64,000 nt of DNA from Ophiobolus disseminans (GCA_010093685.1 MU006227.1:870154-934153); one strand, 5' to 3'; shown: positions 20,431 through 32,512, numbered from the stretch's first letter. Program-made: numbers and translations. The notes: generated from the sequence alone by a model not told the origin.

Positions 20431-22868
20431 CTAAGCTTTCTGCGCAATAATATGCGTCCCCCTCACCATCATCAAATCCCTGCGATAATCCTCCAACCGT
20501 CCCGTATAAATGCGGACAAGATCAGCCACATTACCATTAAACTTGACCCGTTCCTCCTCACTCGTAAACCCAATCCGCAGCCAGTACATATCCTTCACAT
20601 GCACCGCATCCGTACTAGCCGTCGGCCAATGCTCCCCAATAGCCGCCAAATTCCAACTATTCAACCCACTCTTAGCGTAAAAGCGACGCGCAAGCAAAGG
20701 CGTACCAGATCTTTCTAGCACGCTGACAGCACAGTTCTTCTTAGTGCTGCGGCAGTCGCAGCTATTGGGTTCGATTTTGGTGCGCTGGTCGAGCGCGATT
20801 GCGAGGAAGGATAGTTGGCCGGAATCGGGTTGTTGGAGGAAGACGACGAGGAGTGGTGGTTCGGGCTCTTTGAGCTCGATGGCGGTGCGCGAGGAGCCGA
20901 GGGAGATTTGTTGGGTGTGTGCGCTGGACATGGAACTGAATACGCTTGAAGTGGACTGTGAGGTACTGCCACTGGATGGGTAAGGGCTTGATGCACCCGA
21001 TGGCCGGCGGTTTGGGTCGCTGTTGTCGTCTGATGCGATGTTCGACTTTTCGTAGGGAGTCTTTTGCCAGAGCTGGAGGTTGCCCACCTCTATGAGCGAT
21101 GAAGATGGCTTTCTAGCCCATGATCTAGTCTTATTTTGAACGTGTGGGAAGTCCTGACCGCGTGCGAGAGTCTTCATCTTTATCCCATTCTTGTATTTGA
21201 CACAGCGATAGCCAGTGATGAGGTGCTGCAAGCGTAGAAGGTCTGTCTTTGACTTGAACTCAGGTGTGACGCCGTTGATACCGTCCCGAGAGCTTTGTAG
21301 TTTTATGGTGAGCGATGGTTCGCCGCCACTTGAATTGCTTGGCATTGCGTATATAGGAACGAGATAGGCGCGGCTCAGGTCAATGTTGAGCTTCTGCACG
21401 ACTACAAAGCATCAGTCTAGGAACAAAGTATAGAAGAGAATAGCTTGCCTCTGTCACTCGAGTAGATTCCCGAAGAGCGTGAAGTGGTGTTCATTGTGTC
21501 TTCGATGCCTAGCGTTCCATCGATGTTGCGCACCACTCTCAGGGTGTGGGATTTCAGATCGGGTAGGACTGGGCTTGGCAATAGTTAGATTGGATGCAAT
21601 TTTTGATGCAACACACTCACACTTCGAAAAGAACCCCGAGGTGGGACAACTGCGTATGACTGCTTTCGGTTGGCGGGTTCGGCCAAAGCCGTAGCGCTTC
21701 CTCGGGCAGTTGCAGGATCATGGAAAGTTGCGGACATGGCCAACGACTTTCGGCGACGCGACTACATTCGACGCGCAATCGCTGTTTTCGACGTTAGCAC
21801 CGAGTAGTAAGACCATGTAGCCGGAAACCCACCCTGTCCATCTCTCTGACGCATCTGTCGTACAGACCACCCGGGTTATCGCGTTGGACTTTCGCCCAAT
21901 CACTGCTCTCACGTATCCTGTCCATGATCCATATACTCTTCAAGAGTCGAAGATAAGACGTCGAGTCGGCCACGTGCGAAATCTGTAGCGTGTCAGTAGG
22001 ATGCTCCTACGAAGAATGGCAATCACTTACCGTGTTGTAATGCGCGAAGAAAGCTTCCAAGCCATCCTTGACAGTTAATGAGAAGCTGTGATCGGTCACA
22101 CTGTAGTCGCAAGCATCCGATGTGGTACGCTTCAAAAGTTCAATCTCGAACCTCTCGCTGAGTTCAGGAGGCACAGACACATCTCGCACAATCGGTACGA
22201 GAGTGTTGCCGGTGTTTGGCTCGCGATTTGAAAGAAGGAGATGTCTGAGCTCCTGAATCCGTTCTGCAGTGTCTTGATGTTGTTCTTTGTGCAGATCCCT
22301 GAGCTGAGACTGAACGTGACTAGTCGTTGGAAGTTAGTCTATGACATCGTCGTAGTGGGTACGGTACGACTTACATGTTGAAGGGATCCAAGACCAAACC
22401 AATTTTCGTGCTATGGAAAGCGAGCCGCTCTGTTAGTCGCACGACTTGCGAGTCAACATTGATGTTGTAGAGTATGTTGGTGATGAAACCGTCTTTCTGT
22501 CGGAACTTGGATCCATCGTTGAGGAAATCGCGACACTCTTCGAGTGTGAGCTGGAAGTTGCCGATGATCTCAGTCAACGAAGTAAGATCGTAGGCAGCGG
22601 GTCCAAAAGTACTGATACAATCGGCCTGCAAACTAGTGTTTGCAGCTTTTACGATGGTTTGTATGGTGTTGAGGTTTGAGTGCAGACGGTGAAGCGCATC
22701 ACCGAACTCGATGTAGCGTTGCGCTAGTACGTATTAGTAATAGCTTTGCTGTGGGGTTCGAACCAGCGCACGCGATGACTTCTCTTTGGTGAAGCCCTTG
22801 TCGTAGACACTCCACGACAATTTGATCGCTGAGCCTACCAAACCGACAACTCCAAGATCGATGGCCAT
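20431..22868 (-). CDS. Multi-exon fungal protein of unknown function
   Basis: Starts at ATG 22868 with 'MAIDLGVVGLVGSAIKLSWSVYDKGF' and, after a 48-nt intron with a TACTAATAC-like branch site, 'PQRYIEFGDALHRLHSNLNTI'. This hydrophobic start followed by 'YIEFG' is typical of a large group of unnamed fungal proteins with a helical N-terminal domain. Next exons: 22723-22375 and 22319-22031, then several small exons between 21983 and 21420 whose exact borders I could not settle. The last exon (about 21400-20431) is 320 residues with a Ser-rich linker in the middle ('SSPYPSSGSTSQSTSSVFSSMSS') and no known domain. The final intron appears to use a GC donor (GCAAGC) with a TAG acceptor. At least seven exons. 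Function and location unknown. Confidence 0.65.
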
Positions 22869-23442
22869 GTTGTTCGACGTTGCAGGGTGTATCTCATGGG
22901 TTCCCAAGGTTTGTGCTAGGTAGCAACACGGAAGCCCTGCGGCGGCCGTCTCTTAAGGCATCAACACGTATTCATCACGAACGGTATTCCTTCATCTCCT
23001 GTTCCAGAAAGAAACTCGTTTTGCGACTTGGGTGTGGCTCTCTGATTGATCGAAACAGCGACCATGCTATGTGGCTTGTTTTCGACCCCCAAACTTGGTT
23101 TCAGCCTTACGCCCCTACGCAGGAGGCACGGCCGCGCTACCCTTCTTAGACAACCCCGCAGATGTTTCTGTAAAGAATGAACTGTGCGCTCTGCATAGCC
23201 ACCTGCATGGACGGTGTTGGTGTCGTTGTAGGTAATTCGCCCGTGCTTCGGACGGGAGGATGAAGCAGATACTGCAGCTTCCAGGATATTAATTCTGATA
23301 AGACTCGTGTAAGATGGGTCTTGTTTTTATCCTTTGCAGGCCTGGTCCATATGTCGTCTACACTCTACGGTTGACTTCCCCTTCCCACCTCCCAAAGCAC
23401 ATCTTGACGATACTCGCAACCTTTTCCATCAGCTATTTGGCG
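22869..23442. other. Divergent intergenic region, no gene seen
   Basis: 574 bases separating the minus-strand multi-exon gene from the LAT-type permease. No clear promoter motif is recognised. Confidence 0.4.
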
Positions 23443-25437
23443 ATGATACAAAGCCGGGCAATGGATTGCGACCTTCATAGCATCCATTCCACCGATGGCA
23501 GTCTCTGTTTGGACGGCGAGGACCGCCATTATCTCCAAGCGTTGAAAGACAAAGATTGCGTCGTCACAACGAATACTCAACAACCACTCGGCCTCTTCTC
23601 CGTATTCGCCTTCATTGTGCAGCAAGTCATAGGTAAGAGCCTCCAAATTGTAACTGACTTTGCAATACTAATAGAAGGCCAAGGCACCGGCATCTTTCGG
23701 ACACCATGGACGGCCATCCATGCGACCCAAAGCGTCGGTATAACCCTTCTGTTCTGGCTCTTTGGTGCTCTCACTGCCTTGTCCGGAATGGTGCTTTACA
23801 TCGAATTTGGTCTCTCAATCCCTCGTCATGTCATCGATGGAAGGAAAGAAACGGTAGTCCGTAACGGCGGTGACTTGAACTATGTACGTCATATAGTCCA
23901 GGGAACTTGCGATGGATGCTGACAATAGCTAGGTCCATTACCTACTCAGGCGACCCAAGTTTTTGATCCTCTCATGCTATGCCATCAATTACATACTCTT
24001 AGCATCGAGCACGGCCAATGCATTATCTATCGGCGATGATATCATTGGTGAACAAGGGACTGATAGAGGAGCCCTCAAAGACGCGTTTGCCAGAGGTCTT
24101 GCTATTCTCGCCGTAACTTTGCCCTGCTTTGTACATGCTTTTACACGTCGTGGAGGCATCTTAATCAACAACATCTTCGTCGTTGTCAAAATTGCCATCT
24201 TGTGCGTATTTCCGGTCATGGCAATATGCGTCTTAGCTGGCGTTGTAAACTCGAACCATGCGTCGCATAACCTAGCCCCCCAGAACGCATTTGCAAATGC
24301 TCGCTCCGACCTTGATAGCTACACACAAGGAGTGCTATCAATTCTGTACGCCTATAACGGGTACAACCAAGCAAATTATGTACGTTGCCAGCAGCTAATG
24401 CATCTTGGTACTTCAAGCTAACCGAACAGGTTCTCGCCGAGGTTGAGAAGCCCCGGAAAAATTTCACGAGGGGCATCATTATCGCAATGACGGTTGTATG
24501 CATCCTATACATGTTGGTAAACTTGAGTTATGTAAGTCTAGTGGCACTGTCCCCCTCTTCTGAAGACTACATCACTAATCTAGTATCGCAGATGGTAGTC
24601 GTTAGCAAAGAGCAGCAATTACTCGCTACCGACATCGCCCTCGAATTCCTCAAAAACGTGATTGGACCCGTCCACGCACCCCGTGTGCTAGTTGTCTTCA
24701 CAACCATCAGCAGTTTCGGCAACATCGTTGGCATGACCTTTACCGCTTCCAGAGTGAAACAAGAAATAGCAAAAGAAGGCGTCATTCCGTTTGCCAAATT
24801 CTTCGGCGAAAACCGAACGCTATTTGGCAGATGGCGCTCGAAAGATGATAGCAGACAGCCCGAGCCGACTCCACTCGGCGCACTGTGCCTTCATTGGCTG
24901 TTCGCTGTGATTCTCATTCTCTTGACTTGGCCAGCGAAGCCAGCATCTGCATACCGAATTCTTGCCAATCTCTACGTATATCTTACCGACGTCGTACCGA
25001 GCTTCATCATGGCGATCGGTATGTTGTATCTGCGTTTCTTTACAGAATGGTCAACTAAGTCATTCATGCCAACATGGCTGAGCGTCACGGCGGCTCTCAT
25101 CTACGCGCTGGCAAATGGCTTTCCTCTTGTCGCAGTCTGGATACCACCGAATCGCAGCTCCGGCGACGTATACGATCTCATTCCCGGCTTCCCGTGGTAC
25201 TTGACGGGTGTTTTGTCATGGGCACTACTTGCTTGTGGCGTGGTATATTGGACTTGCTTCCGATTTGTCTTACCACGCATTGGGGCGAGGAAAGGTAAGG
25301 AGTTTCTGGTTGAGCGAGAACCAGTGTTCCGGATGCAGAATGGCGAGAGGGTGCAGTGGCACGAGATTGTGCTGCATAGCTGGGTTGTCAAGTGTGAGCC
25401 TGAGAAACGGACTGGTTATATCATGGATGATATTTGA
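23443..25437 (+). CDS. L-type (LAT/methionine-permease-like) amino-acid transporter
   Basis: Four exons (23443-23632, 23678-23883, 23933-24379, 24430-25437), 616 residues; the first acceptor could also be three bases earlier. The start is polar, then 'LGLFSVFAFIVQQVIG' and 'GTGIFRTPWTAI' form helix 1 with the APC 'G-x-G-I-F' motif. 'GGDLNYVHYLLRRPKFL' and 'GYNQANYVLAEVEKPRKNFTRGI' are landmarks of fungal LAT-family members such as high-affinity methionine permeases, and about 12 hydrophobic segments are present. Known: these import large neutral amino acids at the plasma membrane. ATG 23443 is chosen because the upstream in-frame part looks like leader noise. It differs in family from the permease at 5-7 kb. 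Confidence 0.88.
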
Positions 25438-25581
25438 GAGCCTATGGTACACTGTTTTGATTTGGTACATAGCCTCTCGTGTTTTCAGTTCAGTCAAAAA
25501 GGGCGGCGACATGAGACAGTTATTCTACTGATATTGGTATCCTGATATGGTTTCATGCTTTAACTACTCGGAGGTACTGCA

Positions 25582-26229
25582 TCACGAGGAGCTTGAATGG
25601 TGTTTTGCAGCGAAGTGCTGCGCTTTTCGCGTCCATGTTTCCTCATCCATCGGATCATTCTTGACAACATCCGACCAGGCATGGACTCGAAACAAGTAGT
25701 CCATGTCTTCGAGATCCCTACGATTGGGCCCACTGAGTCCAGAGAAATAGAGGTGAGCATTGTCCGACGCTTCCCTGTCTTCAATCTCGTAGATCAGATC
25801 GCGCAGCCCGATTGTGTAGTCGTGGAGCTTTGTGATAAGTTGCCCCAGGGAGATCGGGCGACCATCCGCATTTTCGATGAGCAGCGGCGGGGGACGATCG
25901 TCCATGGCTTCGGCATCTTGTCACCACTCGAAATCGTGTACCAGGCTGAGAACAAGGAGCATCCTGGATCGTGGCGGCTCGGTCACGGGGGTTTCCGCAA
26001 ACGGGTGCCCTAGCAAATGTAGCCATTGCGGCTCACCATTGCCGTCAAGGTCGAGGACTTCGGCCGTGCCCGGTACATCGAGAAGCGACCATTTGAGACG
26101 ATCTGATGTTTCCTCCACGTATATACCTCTCTCGTCCTCTGGAACAGGGTCAAACGACATTTGATAGTCGGCTGGCGGGCAGAAGAATTCTCCGGGGCCG
26201 CGAGGGAAGCGAATTGTCCCTACTTCCAT
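25582..26229 (-). pseudogene. Unknown protein gene interrupted by one in-frame TGA
   Basis: From ATG 26229 the frame reads 'EVGTIRFPRGPGEFFCPPADYQMSFDP' ... 'RLKWSLLDVPGTAEVLDLDGNGEPQWLHLLGHPFAETP' ... 'LVLSLVHDFEW', reaches TGA at 25923-25921, and continues in the same frame with 'QDAEAMDDRPPPLLIENADGRPISLGQLITKLHDYTIGLRDLIYEIEDRE' to a stop at 25582. Both halves have strong coding character and read as one protein of about 215 residues. I tried introns around the stop and found none of sensible length that keeps the frame. The options are a recent nonsense mutation, read-through, or a base error. The family is unnamed and its function unknown. Confidence 0.6.
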
Positions 26230-27579
26230 CGGACTCAAAGGGGTACCTAGTAATTGTGTAGGTTTGATAGGTGCAAATGGGAATTCTGCGGAATAAATTT
26301 GGGTGTTGACATGTTGAAGCGCATGGGGAGGTGCGTCGGCATTTACAGTAAATGCATCTCCTTCAGTTCGTCACCCTGATGCCGATGTATGGGGTTCCTT
26401 TTGATTGAGACAGCGTCGCTCAGATGATCACCTTGACGGAGATGTGAGTGCTACTGGGCCGCAAAGATGTGGCGTAGGCTTTGGAGCAAGGATCTTTTGT
26501 TGCACGTGTCAACAACACTCGCTTAGCTCGGCCACTACCGGTAAGCACGCGATGTGCCTACGTTCGGTCAAGCGGTCTCAATTTTCCATCTAACTGTCGT
26601 CTCGTTGATACTCGTTTACCAGCGATGCTGCACTCTATCATGTCGTTCATCGCTCCATGTCCAGCCCCACCTCCAGCTTTCCCCATCCTCTGGCTTCCAA
26701 GGTTGCCGACAGTGTCTTCAATTATTACTCCAATACCATATGAACACGCGCAATTCAAGTTCAACGTCGCGTTCAACACCTTGATTTTGGGAAACACTTG
26801 CATACTTGAAAGAAGGCTGCGCTTCCCACGTCTTTGACTTATGATGATGACACGATAGCGATGCTCAAAGGTACACATAGGGCCAACTCCCACGAATCAA
26901 CACGCAATGATAAACAGAGAACACCGAGGAGACCAAATCTTAAGAAGATGAGTCAGTTAGTCGAGCCGGGTCTATTGCTATCATCAATTTGTGTCTCAAC
27001 GTCTTACCAGGACTATCTACCTCCACGTTCTCCAACTCGAGGTCCCCACAAGCCGATTCCTCTGTGTTGCGTACCACACCAACTAAACTGCTCATAGCAA
27101 AGGGAAGCTTACCAGCCAGTGGATGGATTGGAGCATGGTTCTCCGCTTGTACCCCGCACGATACGTACTGGAGTTGCCCTAAAGTATTCTTTGAGTAGGA
27201 CTTTTGATTACAGCAGGTTCCACAAGAGTATTACATGAGCTGATAGCACGTGGCCGGTATCTAGATCTTACGAGAGAAAAGCGTTGGTTTGCAGGGGTCG
27301 GCAAATATGATTTCGCCTAAAGGCCTAGGAACGTCTCACGAAGGATTTCGAGCCAAAGTTGTGAATGGTCACCGGATCGTACACAAGCACCCGCTATAGT
27401 ACCTTGACACGCGAGCAATCCGGCATTTGTAATTTTAGTGTTGCCTCGACCCCACAAGAGCCGAAATTTGGAATCTGGGGTGCATGAACTCTAAACCTTA
27501 ATTGAAGCCTCCAAACGTTCTGGAGATGGTCTTAAACGCCTCAATTCCTCTTGAGAGTCGTCATATCTCAGTATATCTG
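26230..27579. other. Intergenic region, no gene seen
   Basis: 1.35 kb between the interrupted gene and the GMC oxidoreductase. Frames of up to 118 codons exist on both strands but overlap one another and show no domain-like content. Confidence 0.45.
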
Positions 27580-29754
27580 ATGCAAATGGCCATGGGGCGA
27601 CTTCTCACCTTGACCGCACTTACGGTGCTGCTTCAATCCGCTCATGGCCAGAACAGCACCAATCCCAATTGCACCGCAGTGCCAGATACGACATACGATT
27701 ACATCGTGATCGGATCTGGTGCTGGAGGAATTCCCATAGCCGATCGGTTGAGTGAAGCAGGTCATTCGGTACTTCTGATAGAGAAAGGGCCGCCGTCCAG
27801 CGGAAGATGGAACGGGACGATGAAACCTGCCTGGCTCGAGGGCACCAACCTCACGCGTTTCGATGTGCCGGGTCTCTTCAATCAAATCTGGGCAGACCCT
27901 ACTGGTGTTAACTGTGAAGATTTGGATGTGATGGCAGGATGGTGAGTTTCCTGAATATTAGGATGTTTACCCGCTAATACGATTGTGAAAGTGTCCTTGG
28001 TGGCGGGACCGCAGTGAACTCTGCGCTTTGGTGGAAACCTCATCCCAGCGATTGGGACGTCAACTTTCCAGCCGGTTGGAAAAATACTGATATGCAAAGG
28101 CTTGTCGAGAAGGTCTGGCAGAGAATTCCTGGGGTGAGCAACAAGGGGCGTCTACACCGTGCAGGCAACATATTGACTCGTTCACCAGACGGCCATCCCA
28201 TCCAAAGACGGCAAGCTGTACTTGCAGCAAGGGTTTGATACAGTCTCGAAAGGGCTCGAAGCTGCTGGCTTCAAGTACGTGGTACCTAATGACCACCCAG
28301 ATCAGAAAAATCACACCTACGGACGCAGCACATTCTTCATTGAGAATGCCGAGCGCCATGGACCTTTATCGACATACCTTGTCAGTGCCGCGAAGAGGAA
28401 GAACTTCCACCTCATGACCAACACCAACGCCAGAAGACTCATTCGGACGGGCGGGCATATAACAGGTGTCGAGCTTGAGTGCTCAAAGGAGGGCTCCGTA
28501 GGACCTGGATTCTCGGGTAGCATCAAGGTGACACCTGGCACTGGTCGTGTTGTTCTTTCTGCTGGGACTTTTGGCTCTGCAAAGGTGCTTTTCCGCAGTA
28601 AGTTACATTCATACGATTTTCGCGGCCTCGGCTGACACTTAAAGGCGGAATTGGACCTGCGGACCAGTTGAGGATTGTGAACAACTCGAAGATTGATGGA
28701 CCTACAATGATACCATCCGATCAGTGGATTAATCTTCCAGTTGGCTACAACCTGAATGACCACGTAGGAGTGAGCAGCTTTCCCGAGGACCACGAGTTAT
28801 GTATTTGCTGACAATCCCATTTAGACCGACATTCAAATCGCTCATCCGGATGTCGTGTTCTATGACTTCTACGCCGCGTGGGATAAACCCATTGCTAGTG
28901 ATACAGAACAATACCTCGGTAGGAGACCTTTTGCTTCACTCTATGTACCGCTGCTGATATTACCGAAGCAAATCGCACTGGAATCCTTGCGCAAGTTGCA
29001 CCCAACTTGGGACCAATGTTCTGGCAGCAGATCAAGGGCTCGGACGGCATTGTCCGGCATCTTCAATGGCAGGCCCGAGTCGAAGGAAAAACTAACAGTG
29101 AGTTTCTCCCTCGCGATGTGGTATTTCTGTTGCGTGGTTACTGACTTTGCGCCAGCGTCGATGACGATTACACAATACGTTGGCACCGGAACGACATCGC
29201 GCGGTCGCATGGCCATAACCCCAGTTCTATCCACACGTGTTTCCGTCGCACCGTACCTTCGCGAGGCCGCGGACAAGGAAGCTGTTGTTCAGGGCATCGA
29301 GTATATCAGAGGTGTACTTGGCCAGATTCAGAACTTGACCTGGATCCAGCCAATTGCCAATCAAACCACGACTGCGTTCGTGAACTCAGTGAGTGGAAGC
29401 CTCGGCGCTACTTGATGTATATATTCGTACATACAGTGTGCTAACAGGCCTCGCTAGATCCCTGCAACTCCTGGTTCTCGAGGGTCGAACCACTGGATCG
29501 GATCCTGCACCATCGGTACGGATGACGGGCGTACCGGTGGAAAAGCTGTGGTGGACCTGGACACCAAAGTCTATGGCGTAAGCGCATTGCGAAACATCTT
29601 ATGGGAAAACCCTTACTAACATGGATCACAGACTGATAACTTGTTCGTCGTTGATGCGTCAATCTTCCCAGGAATGATGACCGGCAACCCATCAGGCGTC
29701 ATAATCACGGTCGCAGAGCGTGCAGCTGAGAAGATTCTGTCGCTCAAGAATTAG
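27580..29754 (+). CDS. Secreted GMC-family flavin oxidoreductase (cellobiose-dehydrogenase flavodomain/choline-dehydrogenase-like)
   Basis: Nine exons with 48-71 nt introns, 576 residues: 27580-27941, 27992-28133, 28189-28597, 28645-28763, 28825-28918, 28969-29097, 29156-29388, 29458-29577, 29632-29754; all phases agree. A signal peptide (GRLLTLTALTVLLQSAHG) precedes the FAD-binding 'YDYIVIGSGAGGIPIADRLSEAGHSVLLIEKG'. 'CVLGGGTAVNSALWWKP' is the GMC signature 1, with the ring across an intron. 'VVLSAGTFGSAKVLFRSGIGP' is signature 2. The catalytic His and Asn are in 'NHWIGSCTIG' and 'MTGNPSGVI'. Known: such enzymes oxidise sugar or alcohol groups and pass electrons to oxygen or metal partners, often beside cellulose-degrading enzymes. 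No heme or CBM domain is attached. Substrate uncertain. Confidence 0.9.
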
Positions 29755-30106
29755 CGCGATGATACAATGTCGCATGAATGAGGCTGCTTCGTTGTTTTGA
29801 GTAGTACGTACAAAATTGTATGGAGCGTCGTAAGCAGAATATTGCACTTATGTTGACCAGCACATGACTGCTCGCAAAGAATTATCGCTGAGATTAACAA
29901 TCTGCTTACATCTTGACCACAGTGACCGCAGACTCCTCAGCATCTTATCAGGAATGACAACATTGCCGCTCAACCCGCCCAATGCAAGAGACGCCGATAT
30001 AATGCCCGCGTGTCAATGCTCACCCCAAAATCGCAATCAGATTCTGATTACTCTTGCAATAATCATCACAAACATTCTATATTGAAGCACACAGTCAGCA
30101 AACGAT
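29755..30106. other. Short convergent intergenic region
   Basis: 352 bases between the 3' ends of the GMC gene and the next minus-strand secreted protein gene. Nothing beyond presumed 3' untranslated sequence is seen. Confidence 0.4.
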
Positions 30107-30811
30107 TCACCGACCCCTACTTTCGCAACCACGTACCACTCTCGGTTTGCCATTCCTGCACCCATCCTGCGTCATCTTCGTAAGCGTCGCAACCAGCGCC
30201 TTGAGCTGTGGCTGCGTTATCGTTCTCAAAGCAGCAATAAGCGCCTGAGCCGTTGCCGCATCAGGACCATTGTCGTTTGTACTAAAGATGTCGATGCCCG
30301 CTGGTGTTGCAGTGAGCACCGTTACCGTGGAGTACGAGACGTAGTAGGGCGTGTGGGTGGAGTCGCAGCCCCATGCCATTATGCTGTATTCGCTTGTCGC
30401 GCCTGTGATGATGCCTGTTCCTGCATATTGCAGCACAGCTGAGAATCCGGGCCGCGGATCGGGAGTGTCGACGCCGTAGGTAGTGTAGACAGTGTCGTTT
30501 CCGGGGAGTTGGAAGGAGGTAAGGTCGTTGACTAGGCCGGCGGGATTCGCAGGGTTGATGGCGGTTGGGTCGTATTGGAGGTTACGGAAGCTGACGTATT
30601 GAGGGTTTGAGGCGTAGATCATGTCCCAGGGCTTGAAGTACCATCCGACGGGTGGTGCAGTCCATGAAGGGGAGGGAGGGTTGAGGCTTAGCGATGGAGG
30701 GACTCGAATTCGTACGCCCTGAGGACCTATTTCGGCCGGACAGGTCGCGGTAGGAGTTGCTGTTGTCTCAAGCGTGAGTGCGCTGGCAAGAAATATCGCG
30801 AACAAGAACAT
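30107..30811 (-). CDS. Small secreted protein of unknown function (lipocalin/calycin-like by pattern)
   Basis: A single exon of 234 residues. ATG 30811 starts a clean signal peptide (MFLFAIFLASALTLETTATP); the longer frame adds an unlikely leader. The mature part is rich in Tyr, Thr, Ser and Pro with regular short beta-type stretches ('WYFKPWDMIYASNPQYVSFRNLQYD', 'ATSEYSIMAWGCDSTHTPYYVSYSTVTVL', 'AGIDIFSTNDNGP'), and few Cys. The 'W-x-x-x-Y/W-D' near the start and the beta pattern suggest a calycin-type barrel; this is only a visual impression. It is flanked by a GMC oxidoreductase and a pectate lyase, both secreted. A TATA box lies 67-73 bases upstream. Confidence 0.7.
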   Translation of the reverse strand: MFLFAIFLASALTLETTATPTATCPAEIGPQGVRIRVPPSLSLNPPSPSWTAPPVGWYFKPWDMIYASNPQYVSFRNLQYDPTAINPANPAGLVNDLTSFQLPGNDTVYTTYGVDTPDPRPGFSAVLQYAGTGIITGATSEYSIMAWGCDSTHTPYYVSYSTVTVLTATPAGIDIFSTNDNGPDAATAQALIAALRTITQPQLKALVATLTKMTQDGCRNGKPRVVRGCESRGR

Positions 30812-31216
30812 GATGGATGGAGATGGAGGTGGAAAGCGATGAACAAAATACAAGTCCTGAATGTCGAGAAGTCTACATTTTATACCATTATTAGAAGTGG
30901 AGTACTTCTGTAAGAAGATTATTCCCTAATCCTACAGAGGTTCTGACTAGGAGAAATCGCTTACCTACGCCCAGTAATGGCTTCGCATCGGAGCGCCACA
31001 GCACTAGCGCTCAGCAAGGCGTCTCCTCCTAGCCACTCCTGAGTGAGCATGCTGTCAACCAATTCTTGGCAATCGTGCCTCATGCGCTAGCGCTGTCCAA
31101 ATAGAAAACTTTTTACACATTCTGCGTAGTCGATGAGCTCATGGCGTACCATTCTGATGAAGTATCTACAAGAAAGGAATTTTGCTCCCCAAGACCACGG
31201 CACATGACACCGATAT
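30812..31216. other. Intergenic region with the promoter of the small secreted protein
   Basis: 405 bases between two minus-strand genes. It holds the TATA box of the small secreted protein and, beyond it, only non-coding sequence. Confidence 0.45.
30878..30884 (-). promoter_or_regulatory. TATA box of the small secreted protein gene
   Basis: TATAAAA on the minus strand, 67-73 bases before ATG 30811, at the usual place for a fungal core promoter. Confidence 0.55.
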
Positions 31217-32512
31217 CTAGAGAGCGAGAGTCTGGCCAGCCTCCTTGATCACTGAAGCCTTGACGTTTCCTGATCCCAGAAGCGAGTATGTGTACGGAAA
31301 GCTGGTAGCGGTGAGTTTGCCCGCCTCCGCGGTGTTGGCGCTTTGTCCTCCGAAAATCGTGTCGATAACAACAGCATATCTAGTGAGCAGTATGTCAGCC
31401 TTAGTTATCCTTGAGGAACTTGCGTAGAGTATCCGCCGCGTGGTGAAAGAATGTACGTACCCGATAGAGCTGCTAGACTCGCTGTACACCATCTTCTTTC
31501 CACTGTTCTCGAAGACGGTGCTCTGCACCAATGCCTGAGCACCCATGCGTGTGTTGACACCAGTAGACTGCTCGTTGTAGTAGTTGTTGAAGATGTGGGC
31601 AGTTCCAAACCGGAGTAGAGGACCACGCGAATCGACCTTGTAGAAGTGGTTGTTGGCGTAAGTCACGCGGAGATACCCTGTATCCTCTGCTGCATTCTTA
31701 TCCGAGTGTCCGACCAGCGTGCCTTTGGACTAGAGGTCGAGATATGTTAGTTCTAAGAAACTGATGTAGCGGGCTAGGATTTTGACTTACGTGGTTGTGG
31801 AAATATGTGTGCGAGATGGTGACGTAGTCCGCGGCATGCGATAGATCTACCAGGCCGTCGTAGGTGTCCTATAGTATGATTAGTGCGCTTCTCCGCCTGG
31901 TGCTGCCACTTTTGCTTACCTTGCCAACAGACTCATCCCCGGAAAAGTCGCAATGATCAACCCATACGTTGGTGGACTTTTGGATAGTGACGCCGTCGCC
32001 GTAAGCTGCAAGCACTTTGGAGCTCTTGATATTCCTGACGATCACGTTCTTCTGACCAAGGATGGTAAGACCAATACCGGTCAGGGCTGTGAATGGTGTT
32101 AGAACATCCTAGGTCAAGCAACTAGTAAGCATATACTTACAGCTGCCAGACTTTCCGACGATCGTCTTATCCGAAGTAACATTGACCTTCGCAGCACCGC
32201 TGATGGCGCCCTGCACAACTATGATGAGAGGTCCGGCTACTGCAGCTGCAGCAGAGAGCTGAGGCAAAGTGCTGACAGTAGTGGTCGGACCACCGGCACC
32301 ACCCTTGGTTCTATAGTTGTCAGCACAAGATTAGTGATGGATTGTCTCTGGTATCCTTACCCTCCATTCGCAGCCGCATAGCCAATGTTTGCGGCATCGC
32401 TAATGGTTGCTCTTTTCTGAAGCACCTTTGCAGGGCCTCCACTGTAAGACGGTGTTGGCGATGCTGAGACGACGGACGCCGCTAGTAGGAGCAGGGATGT
32501 AGTGAGCTTCAT
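31217..32512 (-). CDS. Secreted pectate lyase, polysaccharide lyase family 1
   Basis: From ATG 32512 the gene has a signal peptide (MKLTTSLLLLAASVVSASPTP) and about six exons with short introns, giving roughly 330 residues. Landmarks in order: 'TISDAANIGYAAANGGTKGGAGG' (first splice in the Gly run), 'SDKTIVGKSGS', 'NVIVRNIKSSKVLAAYGDGVTI', 'VWVDHCDFSGDESVGKDTYDGLVDLSHAADYVTISHTYFHNH' with the PL1 'W-x-D-H' strand and calcium-binding aspartates, and 'YKVDSRGPLLRFGTAHIFNNYY', whose R-x-P-x-x-R carries the catalytic arginine. Known: it cleaves polygalacturonate in plant cell walls by calcium-dependent beta-elimination. It indicates a plant-associated or litter lifestyle. Confidence 0.93.

Noticed and set aside
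22724..22771. tRNA B-box-like sequence GGTTCGAACCC on the minus strand
   Set aside because: It lies inside a small intron of the multi-exon gene. There is no A box or cloverleaf at the right distance, because the upstream side is coding exon.
12347..25437. A secondary-metabolite cluster (P450 remnant, SDR, GST, permeases near each other)
   Set aside because: There is no backbone enzyme (PKS, NRPS, terpene synthase, DMATS). The genes are interleaved with HEM3 and others, and the P450 is dead.
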